Assembly (NCBI RefSeq): GCF_000170915.1
Contig: NZ_ABCT01000005.1
Location: 144,644 to 208,643, forward strand
DNA from: Limnobacter sp. MED105
Lineage (GTDB): Bacteria > Pseudomonadota > Gammaproteobacteria > Burkholderiales > Burkholderiaceae_B
Direction of reading: 5' to 3'
Length of the DNA: 64,000 nucleotides
The notes below the pieces were generated by a model. It saw nothing but the letters and a program-made list of their open reading frames with translations. It was not told the DNA's origin and did no database searches. Positions 1 through 9,482 of this stretch are shown in pieces. Position 1 is the first letter of the stretch, and each line of letters begins with the position of its first letter. Made by a program: the position numbers and the translations under genes.

Positions 1-351
1 TAATTTGCGCCGAAATGGGCCGTTCAGACCGCCTCTTGTTGGTTAAAAGTCACAGTTAAGGCTTGGCTTTAGAAGCCACCCGCTTTGGGGTCGGCTTTAC
101 CTGGTTCTGAAATTCTAAGTTTTTCATTCGCAAGGCTTTTTGCGGTTCTCAAGGCGATTTTGGTGAATTGTTGATGTCATAAAACTATGGGTTTGATCAA
201 TTTCTCCTGTTGCACGTCAGCGACAAAAACACCAATTTCCCCATTCTCACACCACGATTTGGTTGGTCGGCCCAAGGGTCCCCGTGTACATTGTCTCTCG
301 TGCCGCTAGAAATGGCGGCAAAGATTCAACCAACACTAATAAGGGTGAAAT
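1..351 (+). other. Porin 5' region, no gene seen
   Basis: No convincing coding sequence lies here; short open frames look like noise. The stretch probably holds the promoter and long leader of the porin. A 6-bp hairpin (301-306 with 315-320) sits just before the porin ribosome-binding site AAGGGTG. I could not find a promoter with both boxes convincing. Confidence 0.5.
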
Positions 352-1482
352 ATGAACAAGAAGCTAGTAGCTGCTGCTCTGGGCCTGGCATTTGCCGCTC
401 CAGTATTTGCTGATTCATCAAACGTAACTTTGTACGGTCGTATCCACCAGACTCTGGATCACCAGTCTGGCGAAACACGCACAGGCGGCGTAACTAACCA
501 AGCCGGCGGCAGCTTCGTAGTAGAAGACGCTTCCTCACGTTTGGGCGTGCGCGGTGTTGAAGACTTGGGCGGTGGCCTGAGCGCAATTTTTGCCTACGAA
601 TTCGGTGTGACCACTGATGCAGTTGAGTCTGGCGCTGCCGGCGAAGCTGGTCCTATGTCTACACGTCACGCTTACTTGGGTTTGAAGGGTTCATACGGTT
701 TGTTTGTAATCGGTTCACAAGACGGTGGTAACGATTCTCAAGCTCCTCTGTACAACCAAGCTTCTTTGATTGGTTCTGTGTCTAACAACGGTGGTCCTTT
801 GACAACTGTTGGTGGTGGTGGTGCAATCGTATCAAACACATGGGCTATTCAGCGTCAACAGCGCGTAGGTAACTCCTTCGGCTACGCTGGTAACTTCGGC
901 AGCGTACAAATCAGCGCCCGTCACTCCATGCAAGGCGACAACGACCAGTCTAACAACACAGCAACACTGGTTAAAGAAAACGATTTCCGCGCAACTGAAA
1001 TCACAGCAACCTACAAGGTTGGTGCTTTGACTGTTGGTGGTGGTTTCGCTAACTTTGATCAGCAAGAACTGAACAACCCATTGGGTAACGGCGACATCGA
1101 GCGCACAATTCAGGGTGTTGCATCGTACAACTTCGGTGCCTTCACCGTTGCTGGTTTGGTGGCTCAGAACTCTTACGAAGCTCAAAACGCTGCTAACGGC
1201 GAAGACAGCGGTATCGAGTATGCATTGTCTGCAACTATGCCTTTGACTGCCAACTCTGGCCTGTTCGGTATGTACGGCTCCTCCGAGCGTTACGACCTGA
1301 ACACAGAAGCACGTGAAAATACACAAGCTCAAATCGCTTACTACTACGATTTCAGCAAGCGTACACGTACATACGTTGGTTTCAACCGCGTAGAAAGCGA
1401 AGTTGAAGCATCAACTGTTGGTACAGCTGGTAACAAGACAGAGCGTGACAACTTCACAATTGGTCTGCGCCACAACTTCTAA
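352..1482 (+). CDS. Gram-negative trimeric porin (outer membrane)
   Basis: This encodes a 376-residue general diffusion porin of the Burkholderiales OmpC-like family, a 16-strand beta-barrel expected to form trimers for uptake of small solutes. Residues 1-20 are a typical Sec signal peptide ending in VFA, followed by the mature start DSSNVTLYGR, where the NVTLYG pattern is the usual first strand. Strand-like alternation and the family-typical C-terminal Phe (LRHNF) needed for BAM-dependent assembly are both visible. The ATG is preceded by AAGGGTG at good spacing. Codon use is strongly biased (for example GGT and AAC), as expected of a highly expressed gene. It stands alone, closed by a strong terminator. 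The substrate cannot be told from sequence. Confidence 0.95.
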   Translation: MNKKLVAAALGLAFAAPVFADSSNVTLYGRIHQTLDHQSGETRTGGVTNQAGGSFVVEDASSRLGVRGVEDLGGGLSAIFAYEFGVTTDAVESGAAGEAGPMSTRHAYLGLKGSYGLFVIGSQDGGNDSQAPLYNQASLIGSVSNNGGPLTTVGGGGAIVSNTWAIQRQQRVGNSFGYAGNFGSVQISARHSMQGDNDQSNNTATLVKENDFRATEITATYKVGALTVGGGFANFDQQELNNPLGNGDIERTIQGVASYNFGAFTVAGLVAQNSYEAQNAANGEDSGIEYALSATMPLTANSGLFGMYGSSERYDLNTEARENTQAQIAYYYDFSKRTRTYVGFNRVESEVEASTVGTAGNKTERDNFTIGLRHNF

Positions 1483-1522
1483 TTCAACGCCAGGCTTAGG
1501 CTTGGTTTGAATGCAAAGTTTG

Positions 1523-1548
1523 AAAAAGCCACCTTCGGGTGGCTTTTT
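1523..1548 (+). terminator. Intrinsic terminator of the porin gene
   Basis: An 11-bp perfect stem (1523-1533 with 1538-1548) carries a TTCG tetraloop and ends in a T run. It lies 40 bases after the porin stop codon. Confidence 0.9.
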
Positions 1549-1609
1549 CTATTTCAGCCAGCGCAACACCCTCATCCATTCGCACATAAAGCCGAAAAAT
1601 CGGGCGAAA

Positions 1610-1640
1610 AAAAAGCACCTGGTTTATTCAGGTGCTTTTT
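1610..1640. terminator. Bidirectional intrinsic terminator
   Basis: A 12-bp perfect stem (1610-1621 with 1629-1640) with a 7-base loop is flanked by A and T runs on both sides. It can therefore stop transcription from the porin and from the converging gene that ends at 1676. Confidence 0.85.
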
Positions 1641-1675
1641 TAACTCAACTCGGCTCTATTCAATCGAAGAACCAA

Positions 1676-2077
1676 TTACTGCAAATTCATGTCCAGTTGT
1701 ACGCCGCACAAGGTGCTGCTGTACCGTGTAGCGCTGCCACTGTTGCTCATGCAACCCAGTGAGGTGGTTTGAAGTTGGGTTTCGGATACTTTCAAGCCAA
1801 AAAACAAATCGGGGTATTTGTTGCCTTCTTCACGGCTTAGCTTGAATACCCAGTCTCCAGTACCCCATTGGGCGCCCATGGGGGCTTTGTTGCGGTCCTG
1901 GTTCAGTCTGAACCCATAGCCCAAGCCACCGTTCTCAGAACTGGTCCAGCGGCCCCATTTGCTTAACGGGTTTTGCCCATCGATATTCAATGTCACGCCG
2001 CCAGCTTGGGCACTGACCAAGGCGGGTGCCAGCAAAGGTGTTAGCACTAAGCAGGCGCAAATCAATGTTTTTTTCAT
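1676..2077 (-). CDS. Small secreted protein of unknown function
   Basis: This is a 133-residue protein with a clear Sec signal peptide (residues 1-25: basic start, leucine-rich core, ALVSAQA cleavage region). The mature part is short, rich in Gly, Trp and Asn, and carries two cysteines near the C-terminus (C109 and C124) that could form a disulfide in the periplasm or outside the cell. I recognise no domain. It stands alone between the porin and the biotin operon and ends at a shared bidirectional terminator. The signal peptide and sensible ORF placement make it a likely real gene, but no role can be assigned. Confidence 0.65.
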   Translation of the reverse strand: MKKTLICACLVLTPLLAPALVSAQAGGVTLNIDGQNPLSKWGRWTSSENGGLGYGFRLNQDRNKAPMGAQWGTGDWVFKLSREEGNKYPDLFFGLKVSETQLQTTSLGCMSNSGSATRYSSTLCGVQLDMNLQ

Positions 2078-2271
2078 GTTCTTATTCCCTTCAACAGCAG
2101 CAATTCAAGCAATTTGCGCTGTTTCGCATGCAAGGCTTTAATTATGCGCGTAATTTTGATGTGGATAAAGCGGGAGAAGGGTTGCCTTCACCCCGCCAAA
2201 CCATTGATTTGAATCAGATATTTAAACCTGCTATTTGATGATTCTTGAATAAAAACAATAAGTTTCGGTGC

Positions 2272-3267
2272 TTAATTCTCAAGTCGCTTTAAGCCCAGTT
2301 TTTCAAATAACTTGGTGTCGCGTTCCAATTCCGGGTTGTCTGTTACCAACAGTTTTTCGCCGTAGAAAATTGAATTGGCACCCGCCAGGAAACAAAGCGC
2401 TTGGGTGCTCTCATTCATGCTTTCCCGGCCGGCTGACAAACGCACAAAACTGGTGGGCATGGTGATGCGGGCCACAGCAATGGTGCGTACAAAATCAAGC
2501 GGATCAATTTCGGCGTTGTCGGCCAATGGTGTGCCTTCAACTTTCACCAGGTTGTTGATGGGTACGCTTTCTGGTGGCTCGGCCATGTTGGCCAGTTGAG
2601 CGATCAAACCTGCGCGCTGGGTTACCGTTTCACCCAAACCCACAATGCCACCGCAACACACCTTGATGCCTGCATCACGAACGCGGTCTAGCGTGTCCAA
2701 GCGGTCTTGGTAAGTGCGGGTGCTGATAATGTCGCCATAAAAATCGGGCGAGGTGTCCAGATTGTGGTTGTAGTAATCAAGGCCAGCCTCTTGCAATTGC
2801 TTGGCTTGGTGTTCTTTCAGCATGCCCAGGGTAACGCAGGTTTCCAGCCCCATGGCTTTCACAGCGGTCACCATTTCGCCCACCGCATCAACCTGGTGGT
2901 CTTTGGGGCTGCGCCATGCAGCACCCATGCAAAAACGTGTGGCGCCTTTGTCTTTGGCGGCTTGGGCGGCTTTCAGCACTTCCTCAATGGGCATCAGCTT
3001 TTCAGCTTCAACACCAGTGTTGTACTTGGCCGATTGGGGACAGTAACCGCAGTCTTCAGGGCAGCCGCCGGTTTTAATGGAAAGCAGGGTGGAAAGTTGC
3101 ACGGTGTTGGCATCGAAATGCTCACGGTGTACCTGTTGCGCCTTGAAAATAAGGTCATTGAAAGGCAGGGCGAACAAGGCTTCAATGGCCTCTACGCTCC
3201 AACGCTGAGTATCCACGGTGGGTGGGGCTGTTTTCTTGTTTTCAACCCAGGTAATTTGGCTTTCCAT
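2272..3267 (-). CDS. bioB: Biotin synthase BioB
   Basis: BioB is a radical SAM enzyme that inserts sulfur into dethiobiotin to give biotin, the last step of the pathway. The SAM-cluster motif CPEDCGYC is present with cysteines 69, 73 and 76. The length (331 residues) is normal, and segments such as [20 protein letters not shown] and GGIVGLGET match the family well. I chose the ATG at 3267 because an AAGGA motif lies 5 bases before it; the ATG two codons upstream sits directly against that motif. It is the last gene of the biotin operon, 9 bases after bioA. Confidence 0.97.
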   Translation of the reverse strand: MESQITWVENKKTAPPTVDTQRWSVEAIEALFALPFNDLIFKAQQVHREHFDANTVQLSTLLSIKTGGCPEDCGYCPQSAKYNTGVEAEKLMPIEEVLKAAQAAKDKGATRFCMGAAWRSPKDHQVDAVGEMVTAVKAMGLETCVTLGMLKEHQAKQLQEAGLDYYNHNLDTSPDFYGDIISTRTYQDRLDTLDRVRDAGIKVCCGGIVGLGETVTQRAGLIAQLANMAEPPESVPINNLVKVEGTPLADNAEIDPLDFVRTIAVARITMPTSFVRLSAGRESMNESTQALCFLAGANSIFYGEKLLVTDNPELERDTKLFEKLGLKRLEN

Positions 3268-3276
3268 GTGCATCCT

Positions 3277-4623
3277 TCAGAACAATTCGCTTCCGGGGCC
3301 AGGTGCAATCAGGCTGCCCCAGCGTTTTAATACTTGCATCAGTGTTTGGTAGGCGTTCTCGAGTGTTTCGGGTGTGGTGCAATAAGGTGGCACCCAATAC
3401 ACAGTGTTGCCCAAGGGGCGCACCACAATGCCCAATTCGAGAAACGTTTGGCGTATCCATTGACTCGCGCTTGAACCATACTGACTGTGACTGGATTTTA
3501 GCTCAAAGGCCGCCACGGTGCCGCACACGCGCGGGTTTTCAATCAGGGGGTGGCAAGCCAAGGTGGGTAACCAACGTTGATGTGTGGCTTCAATGCGCTG
3601 AATATTTGCCCAGGTTTTTTCTTCATCGAACAAGGCAAGGCTGGCCAGGGCCGCAGCGCAACCCAGTGGGTTGGCGGTGTAGGAATGGCCGTGCAGCAAG
3701 GCGTTGCCCACCTTGTCGCTTAAAAATGCATCGTACACAGCCTGGCTGGTGAGGGTAGCCGCCATGGGCATGAAGCCCCCTGTAAGCCCTTTTGAAATGC
3801 AAATAATATCGGCTTGCCCGCCGAACTGAGCCACCTGCTCGGCGGCAAACAGGGTGCCGGTTCGGCCGAATGCGGTAAACACTTCATCGAAAATGACCAG
3901 CACACCGGCCGCTTCGCAGCGTTTGCACAATTCAGCCACGTGGGCTGGGCGCATGAATCGCATACCGCTGGCACCTTGAATCAAGGGCTCCAACACCAGG
4001 GCTGCAATGTCTCCGGCATTGTTGGCCAATAACTGGTCGAGTGCAGCCAGGGTCTCTTCTTCCGTGCAGGCGCAAACACCGATGGGTATGAAATCAACTT
4101 GAAATAGCCAAGGAGCGAATGGGTCGTAAAAACCGCTGGACTTGCCGGTGGCCATGGCACCGAAGGTGTCGCCGTGATAACCGCCTTCCAGCGCAATGAT
4201 CCGTTTTTTGGTGGTCACGCCTTTGTTTTGCCAATATTGAAAGGCCATTTTCAGGGCCACTTCAATGGCAGTCGAACCATTGTCGGAATAAAACACTTTG
4301 GCCATGGGGGCTGGGGCACTCTTTACCAGGCGTTCAGCCAGTTGCACGGCGGGGGGGTGGGTTACACCGGCGAACATGACATGCTCCAGCTCTAGCGCTT
4401 GCCGGGCAATAGCCTTGGCAATCGCCGGGTTGCTGTGGCCATGAATGTTCACCCACCAGCTTGAAACAGCGTCAAAGTATTTGTGACCTTGTGCGTCAAA
4501 CAGAAATTCGCTTTCACCACGTACCACTGCCAAGGGTGGCGCAGCGGTTTGCATTTGCGTAAACGGGTGCCAGCAGTATTGCGAATCCAGTTCAAGCAAT
4601 TCGGTGTGGGTAAGTTGTTTCAT
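3277..4623 (-). CDS. bioA: Adenosylmethionine-8-amino-7-oxononanoate aminotransferase BioA
   Basis: BioA is a PLP-dependent class III aminotransferase that converts KAPA to DAPA, using S-adenosylmethionine as amino donor. The protein has 448 residues. The PLP lysine is K278 in ISKGLTGG, and D246 in the FDEVFTAFGRTG segment would hold the pyridine nitrogen. The N-terminal WHPFTQM and SSWWVNIHGH segments are diagnostic for BioA against other class III aminotransferases. It sits 6 bases after bioD and just before bioB, so it is almost certainly cotranscribed with them. Confidence 0.97.
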   Translation of the reverse strand: MKQLTHTELLELDSQYCWHPFTQMQTAAPPLAVVRGESEFLFDAQGHKYFDAVSSWWVNIHGHSNPAIAKAIARQALELEHVMFAGVTHPPAVQLAERLVKSAPAPMAKVFYSDNGSTAIEVALKMAFQYWQNKGVTTKKRIIALEGGYHGDTFGAMATGKSSGFYDPFAPWLFQVDFIPIGVCACTEEETLAALDQLLANNAGDIAALVLEPLIQGASGMRFMRPAHVAELCKRCEAAGVLVIFDEVFTAFGRTGTLFAAEQVAQFGGQADIICISKGLTGGFMPMAATLTSQAVYDAFLSDKVGNALLHGHSYTANPLGCAAALASLALFDEEKTWANIQRIEATHQRWLPTLACHPLIENPRVCGTVAAFELKSSHSQYGSSASQWIRQTFLELGIVVRPLGNTVYWVPPYCTTPETLENAYQTLMQVLKRWGSLIAPGPGSELF

Positions 4624-4629
4624 AGGGGC

Positions 4630-5247
4630 TTACAAACTGCCTAGCGCGCGAATAAGCCGCTCTGGCATGCAAAATTCAGCCAGTGCCTGCGGGCTCAATT
4701 CATTGAAAACCGGCAATTCAGCCAACACCGGTACTTCGCCGAAATGTTCAATGGCTTCGCGGTTGGCTGGGTGTGTTTCACCCACCATCACCACGCCCAA
4801 CACAGGCACGCCAGCAGCTTTCAAGGCCTGCAGTGAAAGGCAGGTGTGGTTAATTGTGCCAAGCCCGCTGCGGGCCACCAGCAGGGCGCAGCTGTTCAGG
4901 TGTTTCATCAGGTCGAGCATGGTGTCGCGCCAGTTCAAGGGTACCATGCACCCGCCGGCGCCTTCGATAATCAGTCGCTCTGCTTTGGGCAACACAAAGT
5001 CACTGAGCTGAATCTTTATGCCATCAATGTCTGCCGCCTGGTGGGGCGACAAGGGCTGGGTGAGGCGATACGTTTCCGGGTGCACTGTGCAGCCGCTCAA
5101 GCGAGCAATCCACTCGCTGTCGCTGCCACCGTCAAGCCCGCTTTGAACGGGTTTCCAGTAATCGGCTTGCCAGTGTTTGCACAACCAGGCGCTAGCGATT
5201 GTTTTACCGATGCCGGTGTCGGTGCCAGTCACAAACAAATGTTTCAC
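4630..5247 (-). CDS. bioD: Dethiobiotin synthetase BioD
   Basis: BioD is an ATP-dependent carboxylase that closes the ureido ring of DAPA to give dethiobiotin. The 205-residue protein starts with the P-loop GTDTGIGKT (residues 8-16), followed by WKPVQSG and the IEGAGGCMVPL segment typical of the family. The start is GTG and overlaps the bioC stop as GTGA, implying translational coupling. Its position between bioC and bioA agrees with the pathway. Confidence 0.96.
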   Translation of the reverse strand: MKHLFVTGTDTGIGKTIASAWLCKHWQADYWKPVQSGLDGGSDSEWIARLSGCTVHPETYRLTQPLSPHQAADIDGIKIQLSDFVLPKAERLIIEGAGGCMVPLNWRDTMLDLMKHLNSCALLVARSGLGTINHTCLSLQALKAAGVPVLGVVMVGETHPANREAIEHFGEVPVLAELPVFNELSPQALAEFCMPERLIRALGSL

Positions 5248-6044
5248 GGCCGTTCCAGATAGTAAAAACCAATGTGGTAGTTCATGGTGCAGGCTTCGCC
5301 CAAGGCGGATATTACCTTGCGAAGGTTCACTGGCGTGTGGTTTACGCGGGGTTGGTCTGCACCAATGGCACGCAGGCTGCGTGCAAAGGAAAGCCCATCA
5401 GGATGATGGTCCAGAAAGTTTTTGGTGTGGTGTGCAGTGCTGGCGGCAATGCCCTCTGCAACCAGTGCGTTCAGGATGTTTTGCAAATCATCGTGGCTGG
5501 GCAGGGGCCGCAAGCCACTGGTTTGCCCCGTGTCCTCGTGCGCTACCTCCCAGGCTTGAAATGAGCCATCCAGCAACACACTGAAGGCGATGGTATTGGA
5601 CACCGAGAGCCAGCGTCGAATGGCCTCTTCAATGTTGCTGAACCATTGCGCACACATGCCTGACACCAGCAGTGAATGGTTTGGAATCCACAGGTGTTCT
5701 ACGGCCAGCTCCTCGCCATTGAGTAGGTGGGTGTGCAGGCGCTCAGTGGGGTACTTGCGCTTCAGCTCGGTGAGCATGCCTTGCGCCAAATCAACGGCAT
5801 GCACGGCGCTTTGCGGAAATTTGTTCAACAAATGCTCGGTTAAAAAACCGGTGCCACTGCCCACATCGACGCAAGCCTTTGGGTTGAAATTGACCGGCAG
5901 CATTTGATCCAGCCACTGACCCAGATGTTGGGCTGAGTGTTTCTGCACGCGAGCATGGTGATCGTAATCGCGGGCAGCATCGGAAAAGCGGCTTGAGGCA
6001 GCCCGGGCTGAATTCGGTTTTCGCGGCAATGCGTTTTCAGACAT
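5244..6044 (-). CDS. bioC: Malonyl-ACP O-methyltransferase BioC
   Basis: BioC methylates the free carboxyl of malonyl-ACP so that fatty acid synthesis can build pimeloyl-ACP methyl ester, the entry to biotin. The 266-residue protein has the SAM-binding motif VDVGSGTGFLT (residues 59-69). Its N-terminal part (RFSDAARDYDHHARVQ) matches the BioC signature, and the later MCAQWF segment replaces the usual LQW motif. The operon context and the neighbouring esterase support a BioC-BioH type early pathway. Confidence 0.93.
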   Translation of the reverse strand: MSENALPRKPNSARAASSRFSDAARDYDHHARVQKHSAQHLGQWLDQMLPVNFNPKACVDVGSGTGFLTEHLLNKFPQSAVHAVDLAQGMLTELKRKYPTERLHTHLLNGEELAVEHLWIPNHSLLVSGMCAQWFSNIEEAIRRWLSVSNTIAFSVLLDGSFQAWEVAHEDTGQTSGLRPLPSHDDLQNILNALVAEGIAASTAHHTKNFLDHHPDGLSFARSLRAIGADQPRVNHTPVNLRKVISALGEACTMNYHIGFYYLERP

Positions 6045-6061
6045 TTCAATGTAGCTTGAAA

Positions 6062-6805
6062 TTAATGCTGGCTAAGAAGGGGCAACAAGATGTCAGTATA
6101 CCGCGCAGGGGCGGTGGCAATGCCTGCGTGCTCGGAAGCCAGTGTGTACAGCCCACGGTTTTGCTGTTTCAGAGTGGGATCGAAGGATTGCTGTGCCAGC
6201 GCGAGTGGCACTATTTCATCCGTGTTGCTGGCCCAGGCGTGCAATTCTGCACCATGGGAAAGGGCCTGTTTCAAGGCCTGTGCAGCGTTTAACGTTTGCA
6301 TGCTGCGCAGGTCGGCCAACAAGGTTTGTTCGTTCAAAGTGGCCCAGTGCGCATCGTGCCCGCAGCGTTTGTGAAAGTCTGCCAATACCTCGGCCATATT
6401 CTGTTCGGCCTTGTGGATCATGCGGGCAAGCACCCGGTTGTTGGTGAAGTGCGTAAATCCGTGCAAGCTGAACAGGCTGTGCCAGCGCACTGAAAAATCA
6501 AGCAGTTTCGAAAACCCGAGCGAATGCCCGAGGCCCAGCCAGGGTACTTCGGCGTGGGCCAGTACCAGGCTGTGTAGCACTTCAGCGGGGTAGTGCACCC
6601 AAGGGCTCTGGTTGTTGATCCCCTGTGTGTAAATCATCAGACCTTGCCGGGCTTGCTCGGGAAAATAGCCTGCTTCCAGGCAGACAAACAAGGTGGTGTT
6701 GCGTGTATTTGCTGGCAGGGCATTGAGCAAGGCGTTGAAAAAACGGTGGTTGTAGCCCCAGCCGTGAGCCATGAACAGCACTTGTGTAATTTCGGGCTGC
6801 TTCAT
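6062..6805 (-). CDS. Alpha/beta hydrolase, probable pimeloyl-ACP methyl ester esterase
   Basis: This 247-residue alpha/beta hydrolase lies between bioF and bioC, where the enzyme that cleaves pimeloyl-ACP methyl ester (the BioH role) is needed. The nucleophile elbow is GHSLG with Ser95. Asp196 (NTDEIVP) and His226 (SEHAG) are well placed to complete a triad, and an oxyanion-type HGWG lies at residues 14-17. Overall it does not read like classical E. coli BioH (no GWSLGG), so it may be one of the non-orthologous replacements known for this step, such as BioG-like proteins. Its ATG overlaps the bioF stop (ATGA). The function is inferred from context plus the intact triad. Confidence 0.75.
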   Translation of the reverse strand: MKQPEITQVLFMAHGWGYNHRFFNALLNALPANTRNTTLFVCLEAGYFPEQARQGLMIYTQGINNQSPWVHYPAEVLHSLVLAHAEVPWLGLGHSLGFSKLLDFSVRWHSLFSLHGFTHFTNNRVLARMIHKAEQNMAEVLADFHKRCGHDAHWATLNEQTLLADLRSMQTLNAAQALKQALSHGAELHAWASNTDEIVPLALAQQSFDPTLKQQNRGLYTLASEHAGIATAPARYTDILLPLLSQH

Positions 6806-7980
6806 GCGCTCACCTTCCAGTGGGTGAGCGCGTGCAGCAGTTGCTCATACACGGCTTGCTGGTGGCCTGTGTTGAGTGCAAGTCGAACTCGCGCAGCATT
6901 TGGCGGTACCGTGGGCGGGCGCACTGCAGATGTTCGAATACCCGCTTGCTGCAAATGGGCTTTGAGTTCGAGGCATGCGGTGTTGCTGCCCACCACCAGG
7001 GGCACAATGTGGGTGTTCGATAACCCCGTGTCGAACCCCTGTTCATGTACGCGGCTGCGCAGTGTTTCGGCGGCAGTGTGCAGCGCGCACCGTTCCTTGT
7101 TCAGGTTTGGAATGATTTCCAGGGCTTTGCTGACCGCACCAATCACGAAAGGCGAGGGCGCAGTGGAATACACAAAGCCTGTGCAGCGGTTGACCAAATA
7201 TTGCTTGAATGTTTCGCTGCATGCGATGTAGGCACCGCTTACCCCCACAGCCTTGCTGAAAGTGCCCATGATCACCCAGTGCCCCATGGCTTTCAGAGCG
7301 TCAATGGCGGGGTCGGTTATCGCACCCAGTCCGCGTCCCTGTGGGCCCCATACACCTGTGGCATGCGCTTCATCCAGGTACACCACAGCCTTGTGTTGCA
7401 GGGCAATTTCTGCGAGTTGTTCAACCGGCAGCAAATCACCTTCCATGCCAAAAACTGTTTCTGACACAATGATTTTCGGCTGCGTGGATTCGGTGTGTTT
7501 GGCCAGCAGTTCAGCCAAATGCGCCATGTCGTTGTGGCGAAACCGAATTTGTTTCACGCCTGCCAACTGGCAGGCGTGGTGCAGGCTGGCGTGGTTCAGT
7601 CGGTCGGTGAAAACCAAAGGATCAACGCCACTCCACAGGCTTTTGTCCAGCAGTGCGGCAAGCCCGCTGGCATTGGCTTGGTAACCACTTGAAAACACCA
7701 GCGCGGCTTCAGCGTTTTTGAATTGTGCAACTTGCGATTCCAGTTGTTCAAAGCAGTCCAGGTTGCCTGACAACAAACGCGATCCGGTTGCGCCTGCGCC
7801 GTATTTTTTCGCGCATTCATGGCCTGCTTCGACAATGTCGCCGCGCTGGGCCAGGCACAAGTAATCGTTGCTGGAGAAATCGAATGCACGCTGGTTCAAT
7901 GGGCAGGGCAGCAACACCCGCTTCAAGCTGTCTTGGGCCAAAAGTTCAAGGCGTTGCTGGCTGGCTTGGCTCAGGTTCAT
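6802..7980 (-). CDS. bioF: 8-amino-7-oxononanoate synthase BioF
   Basis: BioF is a PLP enzyme of the alpha-oxoamine synthase family that condenses pimeloyl-ACP with alanine to give KAPA. The protein has 392 residues. The PLP lysine is K243 in GTFSKAVG, D203 in YLDEAHATGVWG contacts the cofactor, and SSNDYLCL and GAGATGSRLLSG are family signatures. It follows rng by only 6 bases, so the biotin genes appear to be transcribed from further upstream; I see no BirA-type operator in front of it. Confidence 0.96.
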   Translation of the reverse strand: MNLSQASQQRLELLAQDSLKRVLLPCPLNQRAFDFSSNDYLCLAQRGDIVEAGHECAKKYGAGATGSRLLSGNLDCFEQLESQVAQFKNAEAALVFSSGYQANASGLAALLDKSLWSGVDPLVFTDRLNHASLHHACQLAGVKQIRFRHNDMAHLAELLAKHTESTQPKIIVSETVFGMEGDLLPVEQLAEIALQHKAVVYLDEAHATGVWGPQGRGLGAITDPAIDALKAMGHWVIMGTFSKAVGVSGAYIACSETFKQYLVNRCTGFVYSTAPSPFVIGAVSKALEIIPNLNKERCALHTAAETLRSRVHEQGFDTGLSNTHIVPLVVGSNTACLELKAHLQQAGIRTSAVRPPTVPPNAARVRLALNTGHQQAVYEQLLHALTHWKVSA

Positions 7981-7986
7981 TGCAGT

Positions 7987-9465
7987 TCAGGTCAAAATAA
8001 TGTCGTAGTGTTCCTGCACAAACAAGTTGTCCACTTGCAGGGTAATTGGTTTGCCCACAAATTCTTCAAGCATGCCCAGGTGTTGCGCTTCCTCTTCCAG
8101 AAACAGGTCGATTACAGCAGGGCTTGCCAAAATACGAAATTCTTTTGGGTTGAATTGGCGGCTTTCGCGCACAATTTCCCGCATAATTTCGTAAGCCACG
8201 GTTTGCGCAGTTTTAACCTGCCCCTTGCCTTGGCAGCTTGGGCAGGGTTCACACAACAAATGCGCCAGGCTTTCGCGGGTGCGCTTGCGGGTCATTTCAA
8301 CCAGGCCCAGTGCGGAGAAGTCGGTGACACTGGTTCGGGCGCGGTCCCGGTCCAGGGCCTTTTGCAATTCGCTTAACACGGCTTTTTTGTGTTCCTCGGT
8401 GCTCATGTCGATGAAGTCGATCACGATGATGCCGCCCAGGTTGCGCAGGCGCAGTTGCCGCGCAATCGCGTGTGCGGCTTCCAGGTTGGTTTTGAACACT
8501 GTTTCTTCAAAATTGCGTGCACCGATAAAGCCGCCGGTGTTTACATCGATGGTGGTCAGCGCCTCGGTTTGATCGATGATCACATAACCGCCCGATTTCA
8601 ATTCAACCCGGCGGCCCAGCGCTTTTTGCAATTCATCTTCAATGTTGTACAGCTCGAACAAGGGCCGTTCGCCCTGGTGCAATTGCAGGCGGTCTTTGGT
8701 TTCCTGTGCATAGGTTTCAGCAAAGGTCAGCAGGTTCTTCAGGGTTTCTTTTGAATCAATCAGAATGGCTTGGGTGTCTGCACTCACCAGGTCACGCACC
8801 ACACGCTGCGCCATGGTCAGGTCTTCGTAAATCAAGCTGGGTGCGGGTTTGGTGCGGGTTAATTCCAGCATCTCGCGCCAGCGGGTTCGCAGGTAATTCA
8901 CATCTGCAGTCAATTCCTCGTCAGTGGCTTCTTCGGCGTGGGTGCGAATAATAAAGCCACCGGTGTTTTCAGGCAGCAGGCGGGTGAGTTTTGCGCGCAG
9001 CTCTTCTCGCTCGCCTTCATTCTCGATGCGCTGTGACACGCCAATGTGTGGGTCTTGCGGCAGGTGTACCAGCATGCGGCCAGCCAAGCTGATTTGCGTA
9101 GTGAGCCGTGCGCCTTTGGTGCCCAGCGGGTCTTTGCTGACCTGCACGATAATGGTTTGCCCCTCGAAGACCATTTTCTCAATGGCAGGCGGTGGGTTTC
9201 CATTCTGCTTCGATTGGTGGTGGTTGTAAGTGCGGTGTTCCCACAGGTCGGCCACATGCAGAAACGCTGCACGCTCCAGCCCAATGTCGACAAATGCAGA
9301 TTGCATGCCGGGCAGCACACGCACCACTTTGCCCAGGTACACATTGCCCACAATGCCGCGGGTTGATGTTCGTTCAATGTGAAGTTCTTGCACAGCGCCG
9401 TGCTGAACAATGGCCACGCGCGTTTCCTGCGGTGTCACGTTCACCAGTATTTGTTCGTTGATCAT
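7987..9465 (-). CDS. rng: Ribonuclease G
   Basis: RNase G is an endoribonuclease of the RNase E/G family that matures the 16S rRNA 5' end and degrades some mRNAs. At 492 residues it has RNase G length and lacks the long scaffold tail of RNase E. An S1-like domain lies at about residues 35-130 (GNVYLGKVVRVLPGMQSAFVDIG), followed by the catalytic region with IIDQTEALTTIDVNTGGF and the zinc-link CEPCPSC. It lies 17 bases after maf, the common arrangement in proteobacteria. Confidence 0.95.
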   Translation of the reverse strand: MINEQILVNVTPQETRVAIVQHGAVQELHIERTSTRGIVGNVYLGKVVRVLPGMQSAFVDIGLERAAFLHVADLWEHRTYNHHQSKQNGNPPPAIEKMVFEGQTIIVQVSKDPLGTKGARLTTQISLAGRMLVHLPQDPHIGVSQRIENEGEREELRAKLTRLLPENTGGFIIRTHAEEATDEELTADVNYLRTRWREMLELTRTKPAPSLIYEDLTMAQRVVRDLVSADTQAILIDSKETLKNLLTFAETYAQETKDRLQLHQGERPLFELYNIEDELQKALGRRVELKSGGYVIIDQTEALTTIDVNTGGFIGARNFEETVFKTNLEAAHAIARQLRLRNLGGIIVIDFIDMSTEEHKKAVLSELQKALDRDRARTSVTDFSALGLVEMTRKRTRESLAHLLCEPCPSCQGKGQVKTAQTVAYEIMREIVRESRQFNPKEFRILASPAVIDLFLEEEAQHLGMLEEFVGKPITLQVDNLFVQEHYDIILT

Positions 9466-9482
9466 CTTTTGCTTCTTGGGTA

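Noticed and set aside
160..188. TTGGTG and AACTAT as porin promoter boxes
   Set aside because: Only weak agreement with the -10 consensus; not reliable enough to list.
832..1332. Long minus-strand open frame opposite the porin
   Set aside because: It is a shadow caused by the strong codon bias of the porin gene; no start signal and a cysteine-rich, non-protein-like translation.
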